Assembly (NCBI GenBank): GCA_024699855.1
Contig: JAMPIQ010000002.1
Span: forward strand, 5,890,001 to 5,954,000
Direction: 5' to 3'
Source: Aphelenchoides besseyi
Lineage: Eukaryota; Nematoda; Chromadorea; Rhabditida; Aphelenchoididae
Length of the DNA stretch: 64,000 nt
Positions within the stretch are counted from its first letter, which is position 1; the number at the start of each line of letters is the position of its first letter. A program made the position numbers and the translations under genes. Under the pieces are notes generated by a model that had not been told where the DNA came from, did no database searches, and was given only the letters and a program-made list of their open reading frames with translations. Shown here piece by piece: positions 1 through 12,669 of this stretch.

Positions 1-562
1 CGTTCCAACGGCAAAAACAACTTGTTAGTGGATTTAAGTTTCTGTTTTCTAAACAACATGAAAAGTGGGAATTAAACTTTGTGACGGCTGAAAAGGAACG
101 AATTTGAAATTGAGAAGTTGACAAATGAAACATTTTCATACTTCGCGGCCGCAGTTTCCCATCAAACGAGATGGTTAGTCGGAGACCTAATGTCCACACA
201 ACTTTTAAAAGCAGCTAATTTTGCTTTCCGGAAAAACGTTGGAAACTTTTAAGCAACTCATCCGCCCGTCCTTTTCGCTTCCATTCTACTCGTTTCTTTT
301 ACGACAACACTTCATTTAGTTTGTCTAGATCCCTTGAAGCAAAAAACGAGCTGCAGTCCGGCCAAAAGGTTCTCAAGACTTATCCTTTTTGTCAACAGTC
401 AACTTTCGCACATCAGAAACCAACAATGCTTATACTTCAATTTGTTTCTTAATTCTATCGACATCGGGCAGGATACACGATTCTAAACGGTTTATTTTCC
501 AACGTCCCACATTTCTTCGCGACAGATTACAATTCGTTTCCTAACGTTGTGTGGGATGCAAT
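1..562. other. intergenic, no gene seen
   Basis: No reading frame with coding character or splice signals was found. It is the 3' flank of the minus-strand gene that ends at 563. Confidence 0.5.
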
Positions 563-1239
563 CTAGGCCGAGCCTGGAGGTTTTAAGTTTTGATAGGGCC
601 ACAATGGACGTCCAAGAGTCAAAACAGCTAGATTCCATACTCCTACAAGGAAGGCCAAGTGAGCCAGAATTTTTGCAACTAGTGCCATGCGAGCATCACG
701 TGGAGTTGCTTCTTCGCTTTTCTTTCCAGCATCAAGTCCAGCCTAAGAAAGTAAAACATTAAGAATTAAAATGATACGCAAAATTACCTGGAATGCTTCA
801 ACACGTTTACGCAACTTCGGATCGTAGAGTCCGTACTTGCCCATGACCAATTTGCCAACTCGAGTGCCTTCTGGCAAACGTGGCAAAATCTTTCCGCCTG
901 CGCCCAATTGCCAACCTCCGGGATTCAACGGATCGAACTCATCCAACGTGGGCTTCTTGCCCGGTGGTGTAGCCACAGCGCTGACGCGACGAACTGACTG
1001 TTGAGCGGTACGAGAAACAGCGCGTCCCAACATTCCGATGTCTTTCTCGTAGATGATAGGAGAAACCGATGGGATCGAAGCGGACAAAGTCGAGTTCTGA
1101 AACACAACAATAACGAAATAAAATCGAAATAAAACACGCTGGAAAAGCGAATATCGATAAGGAGAAAACCCACTTGTGGAATTAGTTCTCCCGTGCTAAC
1201 AATGAGGTTGGCAATGCGGTTAAATTTCAAAGTGCTCAT
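563..1239 (-). CDS. small single-pass membrane protein, probably mitochondrial, family unknown
   Basis: Three exons (1239-1174, 1096-788, 742-563) join in phase to 184 residues. The start follows an unpaired acceptor, TTAATTGCAG, so it may be trans-spliced. The N-terminal third is basic and hydroxyl-rich (LGRAVSRTAQQSVRRVSA), like a mitochondrial presequence. The middle is Gly/Pro-rich (GGWQLGAGGKILPRLPEGT). One hydrophobic segment lies near the C-terminus (AHLAFLVGVWNLAVLTLG), followed by a short Pro-rich tail. I do not recognise the family. Size and layout would suit an accessory inner-membrane subunit, but that is inference. A second acceptor at 1097-1099 allows a shorter form starting at MLGRAV. 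Confidence 0.7.
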
Positions 1240-1677
1240 TGATCACAATCCTGCAATTAAACAGAAATGGGCACGCAGATTCGTAGATTTTGAAGCCCGC
1301 AATCAACGAGTCAGTGAAAAGAACATTCAACATAAAAAGCATAAGAGTTCGATTCAAAAACAAGCTTGTGAACAAATCCAAAGTCTCTTAACGTTCGCAG
1401 TTAGATTCAAATACAAAAACCCGAGTCCCGATTACTCGATACGACAATCTTCAGACTCTCCGACCAACACGACCGGGTGGTTTGCAGCTGCCGAAGAGCA
1501 AAAAAAATGCCACAGGTCCCGAAGAGATCAGAGGGCGCCAAAAGAACGTTCAGATTTGAAGAAAAGCTTTTGCCATGAGTTTTTTTGTTGAAATATCCTA
1601 TAGATTGTATTTTGCGTGTTGATTGCTCATTCGATATTTGAAGAATCTTATTGTTGTTTTTAGTTGTTCCCATAAAA

Positions 1678-4600
1678 TGAACGCCCCATCGTTCCAAACC
1701 ATCCGTCTTCCAGACGGTCAGGACGCTGAGGGGACGACCGTGTTGATGTCTTTGAAGTCTGAGAATCTCTTCGAAATTTACAATGCGGCCGAGATCTGTA
1801 AGTTGAAACCTTTGAACTGATTGCTTACGGGATTTAGATGACGAGAATTTGAGTCACGATTCGAGCTTTGATCCGTCACATCTGACGGTCAAATCGATCG
1901 TTATCGATCGTTTTTGTTACATTTGTATCGGCAAATCTGTAGTCATTTTGCAAGTCGGATCAAACGCAGAAACCGAGATGTCTTTCGAATTGAACGGTGG
2001 GTTTTCGAAGTTCTTTCAATTGTTCTCATCGAATGGGTTCAGCACCAATCTACGATTTCTGTCAAGTGCCCGGACAACCGATTCTCATGTTCATTCTTTG
2101 CAACGGAACAATTTGTTTCTTTCTTTGTCAGCAAGCTAAATTGACTGTGACAACCGAAACGGTAACTTCATTCACTTTCGAAATAAACGCCGCATTTTAG
2201 AGCTTATTTTCCCAACAACCGGAGAGTTGTCGAGTTGCTTTCGGAGGATTTGGCAAATATCTTACCGTTTGTGCTCTGTCCACTTACAACGATAAACATT
2301 GTGAGGCCAAGTTCGTCAAGTTCCCGACATTGGATGTTTTGGGTCGTAGTTCGAGTGAGTTTGTCGATGGAATGCGCGTAATCAAAACGGTCAGCGACAT
2401 GTCGCTCTGCTACATGGCAGCCGACGAAGAGAACTTCGTTTTCGTAAGTCCCTCTAACTGAACTTTGGATTGAAGATCTTTTAGTTTCCACATCGTAAAG
2501 ACACAACAATTAAACGTCAGTGCATTTTTGCACTCTACCAACCGCAACTCCAAATGCAACCGTTGACTTCGACGGGTTTTCTGGTTTCCGGTGCTCGTGC
2601 TGTTCGATCTATTGGCAAATTGACCGCCGTTCTTCTTGAATCGTTGGACTGTTTGCTCTTCTCAGAGTTTGAAAGTCTGATTTCTTGCGGAACAATACGA
2701 TTGGGCAAATTCAAAGGCGACGTCATTGACTTCACGGTCCTTGATTTTGACGGTTCTTTTCTTCAACCAACTCTTCGACTCGTTTTGCATGTTAACGACG
2801 GACGTCAGGATAAAGTTGGTTGCTCACTATTCACATGCTTTAAACGAAAAGATTTCAGATTCTTTTGACACATGTTCAGGGATTAAAAACTGACTTCGAG
2901 TTCGCAGTTTCGCATCGAGTTTGTTTGAACTCAGCCACTGCTCATACCGATCTCAACAACAACATCGTGATCTTGGAAGCATTCTCGGAAAAATAGTAAG
3001 TCAAACTCAATATAAAATAGCTCACACGAGTTTTTAGTCCAAATACTGTTCGTGTACGATTCATATTCGAAGCTCAACCGGAGATTCGACTAAGAAACTT
3101 GCTCGAAAAGGGACGATTTGAAGAGGCATTGGTTTGCGCAAAAATTCACAAATTGCCGTTAGATGTAAGTTGTTTTGGAGATTCAAATTGACGTAAATTC
3201 TTCAGAAAGTGTATGCGCAACAAATTCGCTTTTTAATCGAAAACGTTCAACGTGATGGACAGATGACGAACAGTGAACTTGAGAAGCTCATGACTTTGCT
3301 TCACGAACTTGCACGAACAAAAGAAGAAGATGCTGTTGATTGTGCTTTTCTAGCCGTGACTACGAGTACCCAGTACAAACACATTTACGAGTTGCTGAAG
3401 ATTTGCCAACAATATCATACGAGCGATGAAGAAATCAAAGAAAATGTGGAGAAGGTGAAATACGCCTTGGAATGCTACAAATCGCTTTTCGGTGACACAG
3501 CGTCTTTTGGTCGTGATTCGTTTTGGCCATATTTCTCGATGGGCGACAATCATTGGGAGATTTTCGTTCAATTTCTTGAGAACCAACAGATCGAAAAGTG
3601 CGGTCGATTGTTTGCTGACTATCGAAATTCGATGTCCAGTGAGTGGATCAACAATTCGCACGAGTTCTTTCCCGTTCTACTCCGACATCTTGAAAACACG
3701 ATCATCAGTGAGTGTCATTGACTCTTCAATTAGATTTGTGACGTTTAGCATCGCATGGACTTAGTTCGCAAATCGTCTCTAACTTTCTTGAAAAAGACCT
3801 TCTTCCTCCATTTTTCACTGCGGATCATCTCGACTATTTGCTTCCTTTCCAATCGCAACTTATGGAATTCTTGGAAAAGGTTTCTCTGTCTTTGTGGAAC
3901 GTGGATCAAGCTCACTATCCGGAGAACGCTTTGTACTTTAGTTCCACTTTCTCACGTGTTGTCAAAACTCAATTGGCACGTGATGGTGACACTTCAGAAA
4001 AGCATTGGATCGCAAACTGTTTGATGAAATTGGATGTTGGAATCGCCGGTTTCTCGTCATCTCTCGAACGAGTTGCTATGAAATTAGAAAGACTGTGTCA
4101 TTTGAAGTCAAAGTACCACTTCATCGCTTCTTATGAGACCTTTTGTGTAAGTTAATCTTCAAAACCTAGCAAGTTAAGCGACTAATGTTGCAGACAATGA
4201 AACCTGAAGACGTTGGGAATGAACTTTTAGACAAAGTTCATTCTGTGCGCAATGCAATTGAGTATGTGAAAGAAACCGTGTTTGCTTACTGCAGCGAATT
4301 CAAATTGGAACGTGATCTTCTTCTTCTGAATTACATCAAACAAGCGGACTTGTCCAAAATCGTTTCAATTTGTATCGAAATGTGCAAATTGTTTCACAAC
4401 CAAGATTACTGTTCTAAAGCTGCAATGGTTATTGCTCCGAGTTGTGAACTTCCGTGGTCATCAGATGCCACTCATTTGTTTGATCGTTTGCTCAAGATTT
4501 CAGACTTGCCTGATTTGACGTTCGTTTTTCAACTTGCAAACTTTTCAATGAATCCTTCTTTCAGTATTCGACAACTACGAGAAACTGTTCTTTGTGGCGA

Positions 4601-7600
4601 AATTTCCGAGATTTTGAAACGCTACGGTGCTCCCGGAATGCTGAAGATTGACAACAAACTCACACTCTTGGACAACTGCTATTTGATTTGTAAGAAGCGC
4701 GATACGAACTTACCGATTGCTCAACGGGTTAACGATATCTTCAAAATTTGTAAACTTTCAACCCAAAATCCACGCATCTACTTGACACCAAACGAATGTT
4801 TTTCGAAAGTCATTCAACAAGTCTACTTGATATCTGAAGAAATGGACAGACTAGAAGAAACGCTCTCACTTCTCTCTTATATTGACGACGAAGATTTGCG
4901 ACACGAAATCTCGATGAAAGTCGCCAATTACGCGTATTTGCTTTTGTCTTCCAATGGATTGACAGTAAGTGCAAATCTTCAGACTTCATTAATATCGCGA
5001 TTTTAGAAAGTCTGGGAGTCTCGGATTCCGTTGCGAGTCAACTTTCTGATGAGTGTTAGCGAATACTTGCCTACTGAGTTGAAGTCCAATTACATAAAAC
5101 GTGCGTATTCGGTGAAACTTCTCTATGAAATTTACAACACCGTCGTTCCTGCCGATTATCTCGACAATGAGGAACATTGTCCGCGAATTCTCAGAGAACT
5201 CATGGATACAAACTTGGGAAGTACATTAAACGATGTGTTGAATATCGGGGAGCTTCTTCGTCGACCCAAGGAAAAGATTGTTAGTCAACGGATTCAGTGG
5301 TTGATCGAGAAAGATGCGGAAATTGAGATCAACAATACATTGAAGTAAGTTGGAGCAGTTCATTAAAAGCTATCTTCTTTAAGCACAATAGCGTCAATTT
5401 TCGACAAATTGGACGATGAAGTCATTCACAGTATTCGATATGCAATCGACTATTTACTTCTGAAAATGGCGACAAACAACTTCACAACAAGTTCGTTGAG
5501 CAGTTCAGTTGAAATCATAGAAGCGACAGCGTTGATGGTCTACAAGCTCTCGGGAAATACAGAATTTTACTCGGATTTTCTGCCTGTAAGTTGGATTTTA
5601 CTGTTAATCCACAGATTATTTTTAGGTTGTTGAGTTTTGTCGTTTTCTCAAATTGCTTCTTTGTGCATGTAAACTATCGAAATCTGCGAATGAAGGGGCC
5701 ACGAAACCGGAAAGCACAATGGAAGATATGTGAGTTGGATAGTGATCTGAATACTCATTTCGTACTAGTGCATTCAATGCTATGGAAGATCGATTGGGTC
5801 TCACGATTTACGATACAAAACAAGAACCGATGGTTGAGAATGTCAGTTCCATCATTTGGGCGGCTTGTCAATGCGCGCCGACGATCTATGGAAAACTGTA
5901 AGTGCTAATCTTATCCTGCAAATTCTGTTTCTTCAGAAATCAATCAAAACTGGACAATCAAACTTGTTGCTCTAACTGGTTGAAATTGTTTGAAATCTTA
6001 AATGATCAAAAACAAGACTTTTTGCTCGTTTCTGCTTACCAAGTGGTTTCTCGACAAGGTTGAATTTTCACGATATTTTCTTGATGATTATGCAATATAG
6101 AATTCTTTGATGGTCAAGTGGAGAAGTTGTTACAACTTTATGATCAGTCAGTCGTTCGTTTACTCGGACGTATTTTGTCATCACTTCACGTGGATTGGTT
6201 CGCATGTGCCGAACTTCTTGGCTTCAGAGGATCACATCGAGCAGAGGTAAGAAGCAAGTGATTCAGCATTTTACAATTCCTTTTAGATTGTCAGTACGCT
6301 CCGACAAACAGAAGTTGTGAAACTGAACCGCGTTGCTTTGGTTCATTCGTTCTTCTTGAAATTCCTTTTCGCTGAAACCACTAAACCGGATGCACGTACA
6401 ATTTCGGTATACAGGCGAATAGTTGGGAAGTATAATTTTGCTTTCAATTTCAGCAATTCAAACGATTCAGTTGGCAGTTGGAGTTGGCAACTCACGATGT
6501 TCGTGTTTCGAGCAAAGTTGTCGACCAGCCAGAACGAACTCTCTCCTACTTCGTGGACGTTCTCCTTCCGCCATCGATTGTCAGTTCGTTGTGCCGATCT
6601 TACGATTGCAACGTGGATTATGTTCTTATTCTTTACGCCATGGAATGCTGTTTGCGTCACAGTGCAATGAAAAGTAAACGTCAAAGCGCTATCTTGAATA
6701 CGGCACGAGAAGCGTTGGAAACAGTCAAAAACCCATCGAATGAACACATCGAATTGGTTATCGACTTTATTTGTAAACGATTTTGTCCTTACGATTACGA
6801 AGCAATTGAAATGGTTTTGAATTGGTGTCAACAATCATGTGAAAATGCGGAACAAGCAATTTTGGTTCGACAGATGCAAACGTTTTTGAGCTTCCTCAGG
6901 TATGAAGCCGTTTGTATTGTTTATCTTTGTTTTAGTTCTCAAAAGCGTCGTGATTTGCCGATTCAAAAAGAACTTGAGTGGTATCGTAAACGTTACGCAG
7001 GAAACCCCGAATTTCTAAACGACACACTTTCCGATTCGCGAGATTTGGGTGAAACTGTACAGCCAACTAAAGATACTTCGTTTATTCGAAATCCAATGGC
7101 CGCAATTCGTTTGCCGTTCCAAGCGTTTCTGCCCAACAACAACGAAAAAGGTCAGATGATCAGCACGGAGATTTGTGAGAACCAAATCACAACTAAAACT
7201 TTGGGTGTATGTTTTACTTGACCACAGGCTTTGCATTATGGTTCTATTTAGGACTGGACGCTTATGGCTCTTCAGTTGCCACGCATTTTGCCTCGAGGTC
7301 GTCATTACTTCGAAGCATCAAGTGTCTATTCTGATTTGCGTCGTTGTTTGGCAGCTCAAGAGCCGTGTGATGAGAAGTTGATGTTGTTTGCTCGTACGAT
7401 AATCAAAGACAGTAGCAATTTGAACTATGTCTTGAAGACTGTTTTCAATCATTTGGCTGATGTTCAGTTGTGTAAGTGACTTTAATGATCTTCGGCCAGT
7501 AATCACTACTGTTTAGCGGAGTTCAAAGTCGAAGTCTTTGACGAGCTATTGAATGTTTTGGACGAATTCATTCGATCACCAAGAGAACAGGAGACGCCAA

Positions 7601-8284
7601 TCGACTTGGAAGACCTACAATCTTTATACGCAAAAGTGAAATCTGTTCGAAACAACTACTTTGTCCTAAACTTGTTGAACAAATATCATCTATTGGACAA
7701 GAAAACAGAGGCTTCTGCTCACGACGCTTCAGCGTTGTGCAAATTTATTTTCATGGAAATCACAAAATGGAACGATGTTGATGAAATCGGTTTGCTTAGC
7801 TTCTCAACATCCAATCTAACCACCTTTTCTAGCCCGTCATTTTGATTTTGTATTGGAACTGCAAAAACAGAAGCTGGTTTCGTTGGTTCAAATTTTTGAT
7901 GAAATGATCTTTAGTTGGTTGAAAAACAGTTCGAATGTTGGTGACATTAGCGATTTGAGTATGGAGTTAAGCATGGACACGGATGATGGACAGAACATTG
8001 ATTCGACTGATTTGGCTGTTCCGTATTTCTCCACCGATGTTACTCGAATGGCCTACTTCTTGCGCTTCCGTTGCGATAATCATTTGGCCGACAAGATTAA
8101 ATCACTGAAGGTAAACAGTTGGCTTCGTGCTCGCTCCAATTTTTGTGTTTAGTTCTCTAATGCAAAAGAAGGAATGGAACAACAAATTCGCACATTGTGC
8201 ACGGTCTACCGTGCGTTGGGTTGCGAGAAGTTTGAAGAGATTTTCAAAGATGGTGAAGCGTTGCTCAACAACTCATCTTTCTAA
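1678..8284 (+). CDS. rod-1: ROD / KNTC1 kinetochore protein (RZZ complex scaffold)
   Basis: A long multi-exon gene; the first exon is 1678-1797 and the second starts at 1838. The start ATG lies 15 nt after an unpaired ttttag acceptor, suggesting trans-splicing. ROD, with ZW10 and Zwilch, forms the RZZ complex that recruits Spindly/dynein and Mad1-Mad2 to unattached kinetochores. The N-terminal part (about 1678-3060) has short beta-strand-like stretches fitting the family's beta-propeller. It is followed by the propeller-to-helix transition seen in KNTC1 (GRFEEALVCAKIHKLPLDK), then a long helical repeat region with no other motif. Introns are about 40-50 nt. The last exon ends ...LLNNSSF-stop. 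A polyadenylation signal AATAAA lies at 8315-8320. Identification rests on the transition segment, size and overall layout. The exact joins of the internal exons were not all checked. Confidence 0.82.
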
Positions 8285-8830
8285 TTCATTTCTGTTCAAT
8301 TGTACATCAGATCAAATAAACATACCGAATAGATTTGTGATACGCAAGACTTAGACCTTTCAAGTTGTTTTGTATCTTACTAAAGATTGGGTAGTTAAAA
8401 GTTTGTTCGCAATCAGATTTGATTTTGTACTTATAACCGACCTTCAACAACCAGTTAATGCACACGAAAAACGTTGTGTAGTTGCGCATAACCAGTAACT
8501 AAACAAAAGAAGAGCAACGGTATTGTATTGGATAGTGTAATGCAAACATAAACATTCCTTTCGGGTGCGCACATCAATTCATGAAGTCGAACATGTTCAT
8601 CAACGGAAATGATGTGCAGAAAAAACAAGGTGATGCACGGTGTTTGGTGTTGAAGAGGTTGATCGACAGCAGACGAGTGTGTTTATTTCCGATTCACGGA
8701 GAATGACCAACAATTTTTTCGGCCCATCTCTACCAAATTCATGAAACACGCTGGTGTTTAAGTGCTATTGTAATTGTCGCGTCAATTTGAGTAATTCGAT
8801 TAAAATCTCAAATTTTGAATTAATAACAGG
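8285..8830. other. 3' UTR of rod-1 and promoter of next gene
   Basis: Holds the rod-1 AATAAA at 8315-8320 and otherwise only AT-rich sequence. An acceptor-like AATAACAG at about 8822-8829, directly before the next ATG, may be the trans-splice site of the downstream gene. Confidence 0.5.
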
Positions 8831-10513
8831 ATGCGTCATAGAAGACGGATCTTTTGGTTTGTACTCATCGAAACCACAGGATATTGATTTTATTCCAATT
8901 GCAGGACTCTAATCATAATGTTTGTTCTGTCGCCCGTTTACAGTCAAGTTATTTACGATAGTCCGCCAGTTGGAGTTTCAGTAAGACAATCCGATAGTTT
9001 TCGTGACCACGAACTCTTTCAGCTTACGCGACCAATTCTACCATGGTTAGCAAGATATTTCGTTGGCGCTGGAAAATCGAATGTGTTTCTGGATTCGCCA
9101 CAACCCGGTCAAACAATTACCGGAGCAGCAGTCGACTCAACAACTCCGTTCAATCTGCCAACCGCTCAAGCCTTCGAAGCTCCGTCTTACGGTGGTGCTA
9201 ATTCGCAAAAAACGCCGAGTTGGACTCCACCAAAATCTTCAAATGTCGACACGTCGAGTGAAAATGTTAAAGAAGAAACCGAAGCAACTTTGACGACACG
9301 AAAACCGACACACAAATCGATCGACAAAGACGACGAAACCACGACGAAGATCGCTAACGATGAGCCGACATCCAAAGCGCGCCATCACGGTACAACAAAA
9401 CTGGCTACTAAATCGGCGACAAAGTCAACTTCCATTCAGAAGCCAAAGATCAAGACGGAAGTTCAGAAGAAGGGAGCAACAGTTGTTAAGACAACAAAAT
9501 CAAAAAGCAAAGCAAAAGCTAAAAAAGAAGAAGAGCCACCGCCTGAAGAAGTACCGGAAGAACCGAAAGCGAATGACGAAGCCACAACTGATGCACCAGA
9601 AGAATCAACGGACAATGAAGCTCCCAAGGAGGAAGATAAAAACGAAGAGGAAGCAAAGTCAAATGATGACGATACGAAGAAAGAAGAAGATAACAACACA
9701 CCTCCAGCTGCATCAGAGTCTCCTCCTGTAGCTCCAAATCCTTCAACTCAAGGTATTTTGAAATGATGAATATAAGTTAAACTCTTATAATTTTTAGTCA
9801 CACCATTTTTATTCTACGAAGGTCCTGGAATGCCGGCATCCTCCGCTGTTCAACCGGTTAAAAATCCGCCAGCAGTGGCTGTGAATTATGCTCCCTTACC
9901 TATGGCTAATATATTTCCCACTCAAATGAACTACATGTATCCAGCATACGCTATTCCACAGCCAGCGCTGTTGCCTGTTCCTACGATTGGTATGCCGATG
10001 CCTCCGATGCCTCCAATGCCCGATCCTAAGCCCGTAAGTGAACTTAATTTATTGTCCTTCAAATTCATTCAACTTGAAGGTATTTGACGCATCGGTTTCC
10101 GCTTTTCCACCAATGCCTTCTCCCCAACCAATTTCATTGTTGAATCCCACACTTGTGACTCCCGAAAGTCCAATGCCCGAACCACTACCAATTGCTCCCG
10201 CTCCTCAACGAGTAGTTGTTCCAAGCGTAAGTTTACCAGCTATTACACCAGCATTCGCTCCACCATTACCACTCGGAGGAAACGTTGCTGCAGCTCCAGG
10301 TGTTTTGCCGGCTCGTAAGCAATTCAGTTGATTATGATTGAAATAGCCGACTTTTCAGATGCCGCAATTCCGGCTGGATCGTTTATTGCTAATGCCGGAG
10401 TAGCTTCACCGCGTTATTACTACCGAAATCTGCCGTCTGTCGCTCCGGCAGATGTGCGAACTCAACGTGTTTATCTTCAGCCCTCACATAAGCCGTTGAC
10501 AAAAACAAAATGA
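8831..10513 (+). CDS. secreted low-complexity protein, Lys/Glu-rich then Pro/Met-rich
   Basis: Five exons (8831-8856, 8905-9752, 9798-10033, 10080-10314, 10359-10513) add up to 499 residues. Exon 1 is needed to complete a good signal peptide: MRHRRRIFW joined to TLIIMFVLSPVYSQ, with likely cleavage after YSQ. The mature protein has a Ser/Thr-rich region, then a highly charged Lys/Glu/Asp tract (about residues 180-280), then a Pro/Met/Ala/Val-rich C-terminal half with PMPPMPPMPDP-type repeats. There are almost no cysteines and no known domain. An intron-like 42-nt stretch inside exon 2 (GTAAGA...TTTCAG, about 8981-9022) keeps the frame, so it may be an optional intron. A cuticle, extracellular-matrix or mucin-like role is only a guess. 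AATAAA follows at about 10540. Confidence 0.75.
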
Positions 10514-10617
10514 ACATAAAATGATTCTACTTTTCATGCAATAAATATAAAAGTTTATAGTTCTACAAGTAAACAAAATCACACGTATAATTTGCAATGA
10601 TAACCCGAATACACGTA

Positions 10618-11626
10618 TTAGAAGAAGTCTGTTCCTTTGTTTTGAAATAATATTTCAAGGTCCTCAACTGTCAAATATTTGCGATTCGTGGTGTCAATTT
10701 CCTGAAACATCAAAAGACGTCTGAACGGTGGTTTTTTGTTTTCAACCTTAAAAATGACAGACGCTCGCTTCTCCCCATCAATAATTGACCTTTGAACGGC
10801 CACGATGGATTCACCGTTGTTCGAACCGTTCAGATTCGTTGAAAGGCCGCCGTTTAACGTGAAAATCGACTGAACGAACTTGCGAAATTCCTATAACTTG
10901 AGAATCTGAATAGCACATTTCTAGGCATTTACATCGAAACTAATGCGATCAGAGGTGCTGCCGTTTATTAATCGCATCGTCCACTCGGCATTAACTCTCG
11001 CATCTGCACTTTGCAACAGTGACAAACAAACGATTAGATCCTACAAACAACGTCGATCAAGTCGAAAAAACGACAAGCAGCTGTCCATTCATCAAACAGA
11101 AATTTGAGATTAGAAGCTCGTTTTTACCTTAAACGTTAGTTGATCAGGGTAATTTGAAGCGTGAAGAAACGCGTTAAACCTTCGGATAAAATCGGTAAAA
11201 CTACAGAAGTTAGTTCTTACATTCGTTCAAAATATTCATCGCTCGTTCTGTTTGGAAAATAGGAACCGAGCAAGTGTTTGAAGTTCGCTAAATTCATTCT
11301 GCCACATGGACATTCCTACAAACGGTGATTATCGCCATGGAGACCAAAACGTACGTTCTTAAATCGTTGATACAAATACTTAAGGTATCGACGATCGAAA
11401 CGATTGTGAGTTAGATCGAGCAATGTTTGAATAGGCGCCGTTTTTTCAGTGGGTTCGAACTGAATTGTACATTTAATCTTCGTAATTCAAACTACCTATA
11501 TAACACCAGAAACATAAACGTTGTGAAACCTACCTTAATAAGATCAGTTAGAGATTGAGCATCTTCAGCTGAAAGACCAAGTTCTTGCACAGCTTGTCGG
11601 CGTATAGTGGAAGACGTTGTAGTCAT
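10618..11626 (-). CDS. neuronal calcium sensor / KChIP-like EF-hand protein with degenerate loops
   Basis: Seven exons (11626-11534, 11459-11355, 11315-11221, 11200-11128, 11040-10933, 10890-10747, 10701-10618) sum exactly to 233 residues, the usual size for this family. The signature ECPCGRMNLANFKHLLGSYF is the NCS/KChIP first EF region, which normally carries a CPxG motif. RYLKYLYQRFKN precedes it, and EKRASVIFKEIDTTNRKYL corresponds to the fourth EF-hand. Family members bind calcium and regulate channels, kinases or receptors, often Kv4 channels for KChIPs. Here the loops are poor: EF2 lacks the Asp ligands, EF3 starts with Asn and has Asp where Gly is expected, and EF4 has Lys for Gly. 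There is no N-terminal MGxxxS myristoylation motif; the start is MTTTSS. Calcium binding may therefore be weak or lost (inference). Confidence 0.82.
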
Positions 11627-12246
11627 TTTGGAGTTCAAGTTATTAAACAATTAGAAAATGAATGCAAGTAATAACACTGTCAGTATTACTGGAATCAATT
11701 TTTCATGCCAGGAGAAGGAGCGACGTTCCACCTGTCAAAATTCTTGGAGCTCCGCCCACTTCAGTGTTCTCCCAAAAGCGCAACTCGTGGTGCCCCGAGT
11801 CAAAAGCAAAATGGGGTAAAGCGGTGTGGTTGCCCGTTCCAAGTCGTAAAACGAGAAGATAGACAGCCGTCTATTCTGAGGGTCTCAAAACCGTGAGAGA
11901 AATGCAGATGCCAACGCGACTTTGATTCATCATCAAATTCGGGAAGATAAAATGACGTTTCTAGTAATCAGATCCAAGTTGGTCAGGAAACTTCAATTCT
12001 GGTGAAAAAGTGCGTTCGAACATGAAAAAGCGAGTGCTCGATTAATCCATGCTCTAGCCGCGACCCGGGGATTAAAACAGCTTCGACACGCCGTCAACTT
12101 CCGTTTCACGACGTTTGTGGTGCCTTTAGTCGTCAATTGAAAATTTACCATAAAAGTCCAGGATCAAATTTCTGTCTTTTCATGACCATTTCGGCGAAAG
12201 CATTCGAAAGTCAATAGAAAGTTTTGACGAATTTGAACATTGATGA
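11627..12246. other. divergent intergenic region
   Basis: Lies between the starts of the minus-strand calcium-sensor gene and the plus-strand ORF near 12.3 kb. It is probably a shared promoter region. I saw no coding frame. Confidence 0.4.
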
Positions 12247-12669
12247 CTGGCTACAACATCTTCCGCTCTACGCGTGCAAACCTTCGGCTTTGTAGCACAA
12301 CGAAAACTGAGTTCTTCGCCAGCAATAGTAAAAGTTGTTGAATATCTGCGTAACTATCGGATTAGCGGTTATAGTCGGCGGTTCAGAAAAAAACCGTCTC
12401 ATCTAAAACCAGAACTCCTTAGTCGAATGGACTCTTATTGGCTACCTGAGAACGTTTGTGATGTGAATAAGTTGTTCGTGTACTTTCGTTCAGAAATGTA
12501 TTTCGATGTCCGAACATTTCGCCGTCCGCCAAAAGTACCGCGTTTAAGTGTAGACGTTATTGACGTGTCTGAAGATATTCGTCTTTACGGTCGACAAAAC
12601 GCGAGGTGTCGGGTAGCAAAGAAACCTTCGAGATATGCAGTTGAGTTTTTGGCAACACGCGTAAAGTAG
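12247..12669 (+). CDS. orphan basic protein, single long exon
   Basis: An open frame runs from 12247 to a TAG at 12667-12669 and has coding-like composition. It is rich in Arg/Lys (for example SGYSRRFRKKPSHLKPELL), with scattered Tyr/Phe and no cysteine pattern. A polyadenylation signal AATAAA at about 12755 supports a transcript. The start is unclear. The first in-frame ATG is at 12427. An upstream ATG at 12243 (MTGYNIFRST) is in another frame and would join only through a 22-nt GTGCAAAC...TTTGTAG gap, which is very short for an intron. The same TTTGTAG could instead be a trans-splice acceptor. I recognise no domain. Confidence 0.45.
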   Translation: MATTSSALRVQTFGFVAQRKLSSSPAIVKVVEYLRNYRISGYSRRFRKKPSHLKPELLSRMDSYWLPENVCDVNKLFVYFRSEMYFDVRTFRRPPKVPRLSVDVIDVSEDIRLYGRQNARCRVAKKPSRYAVEFLATRVK

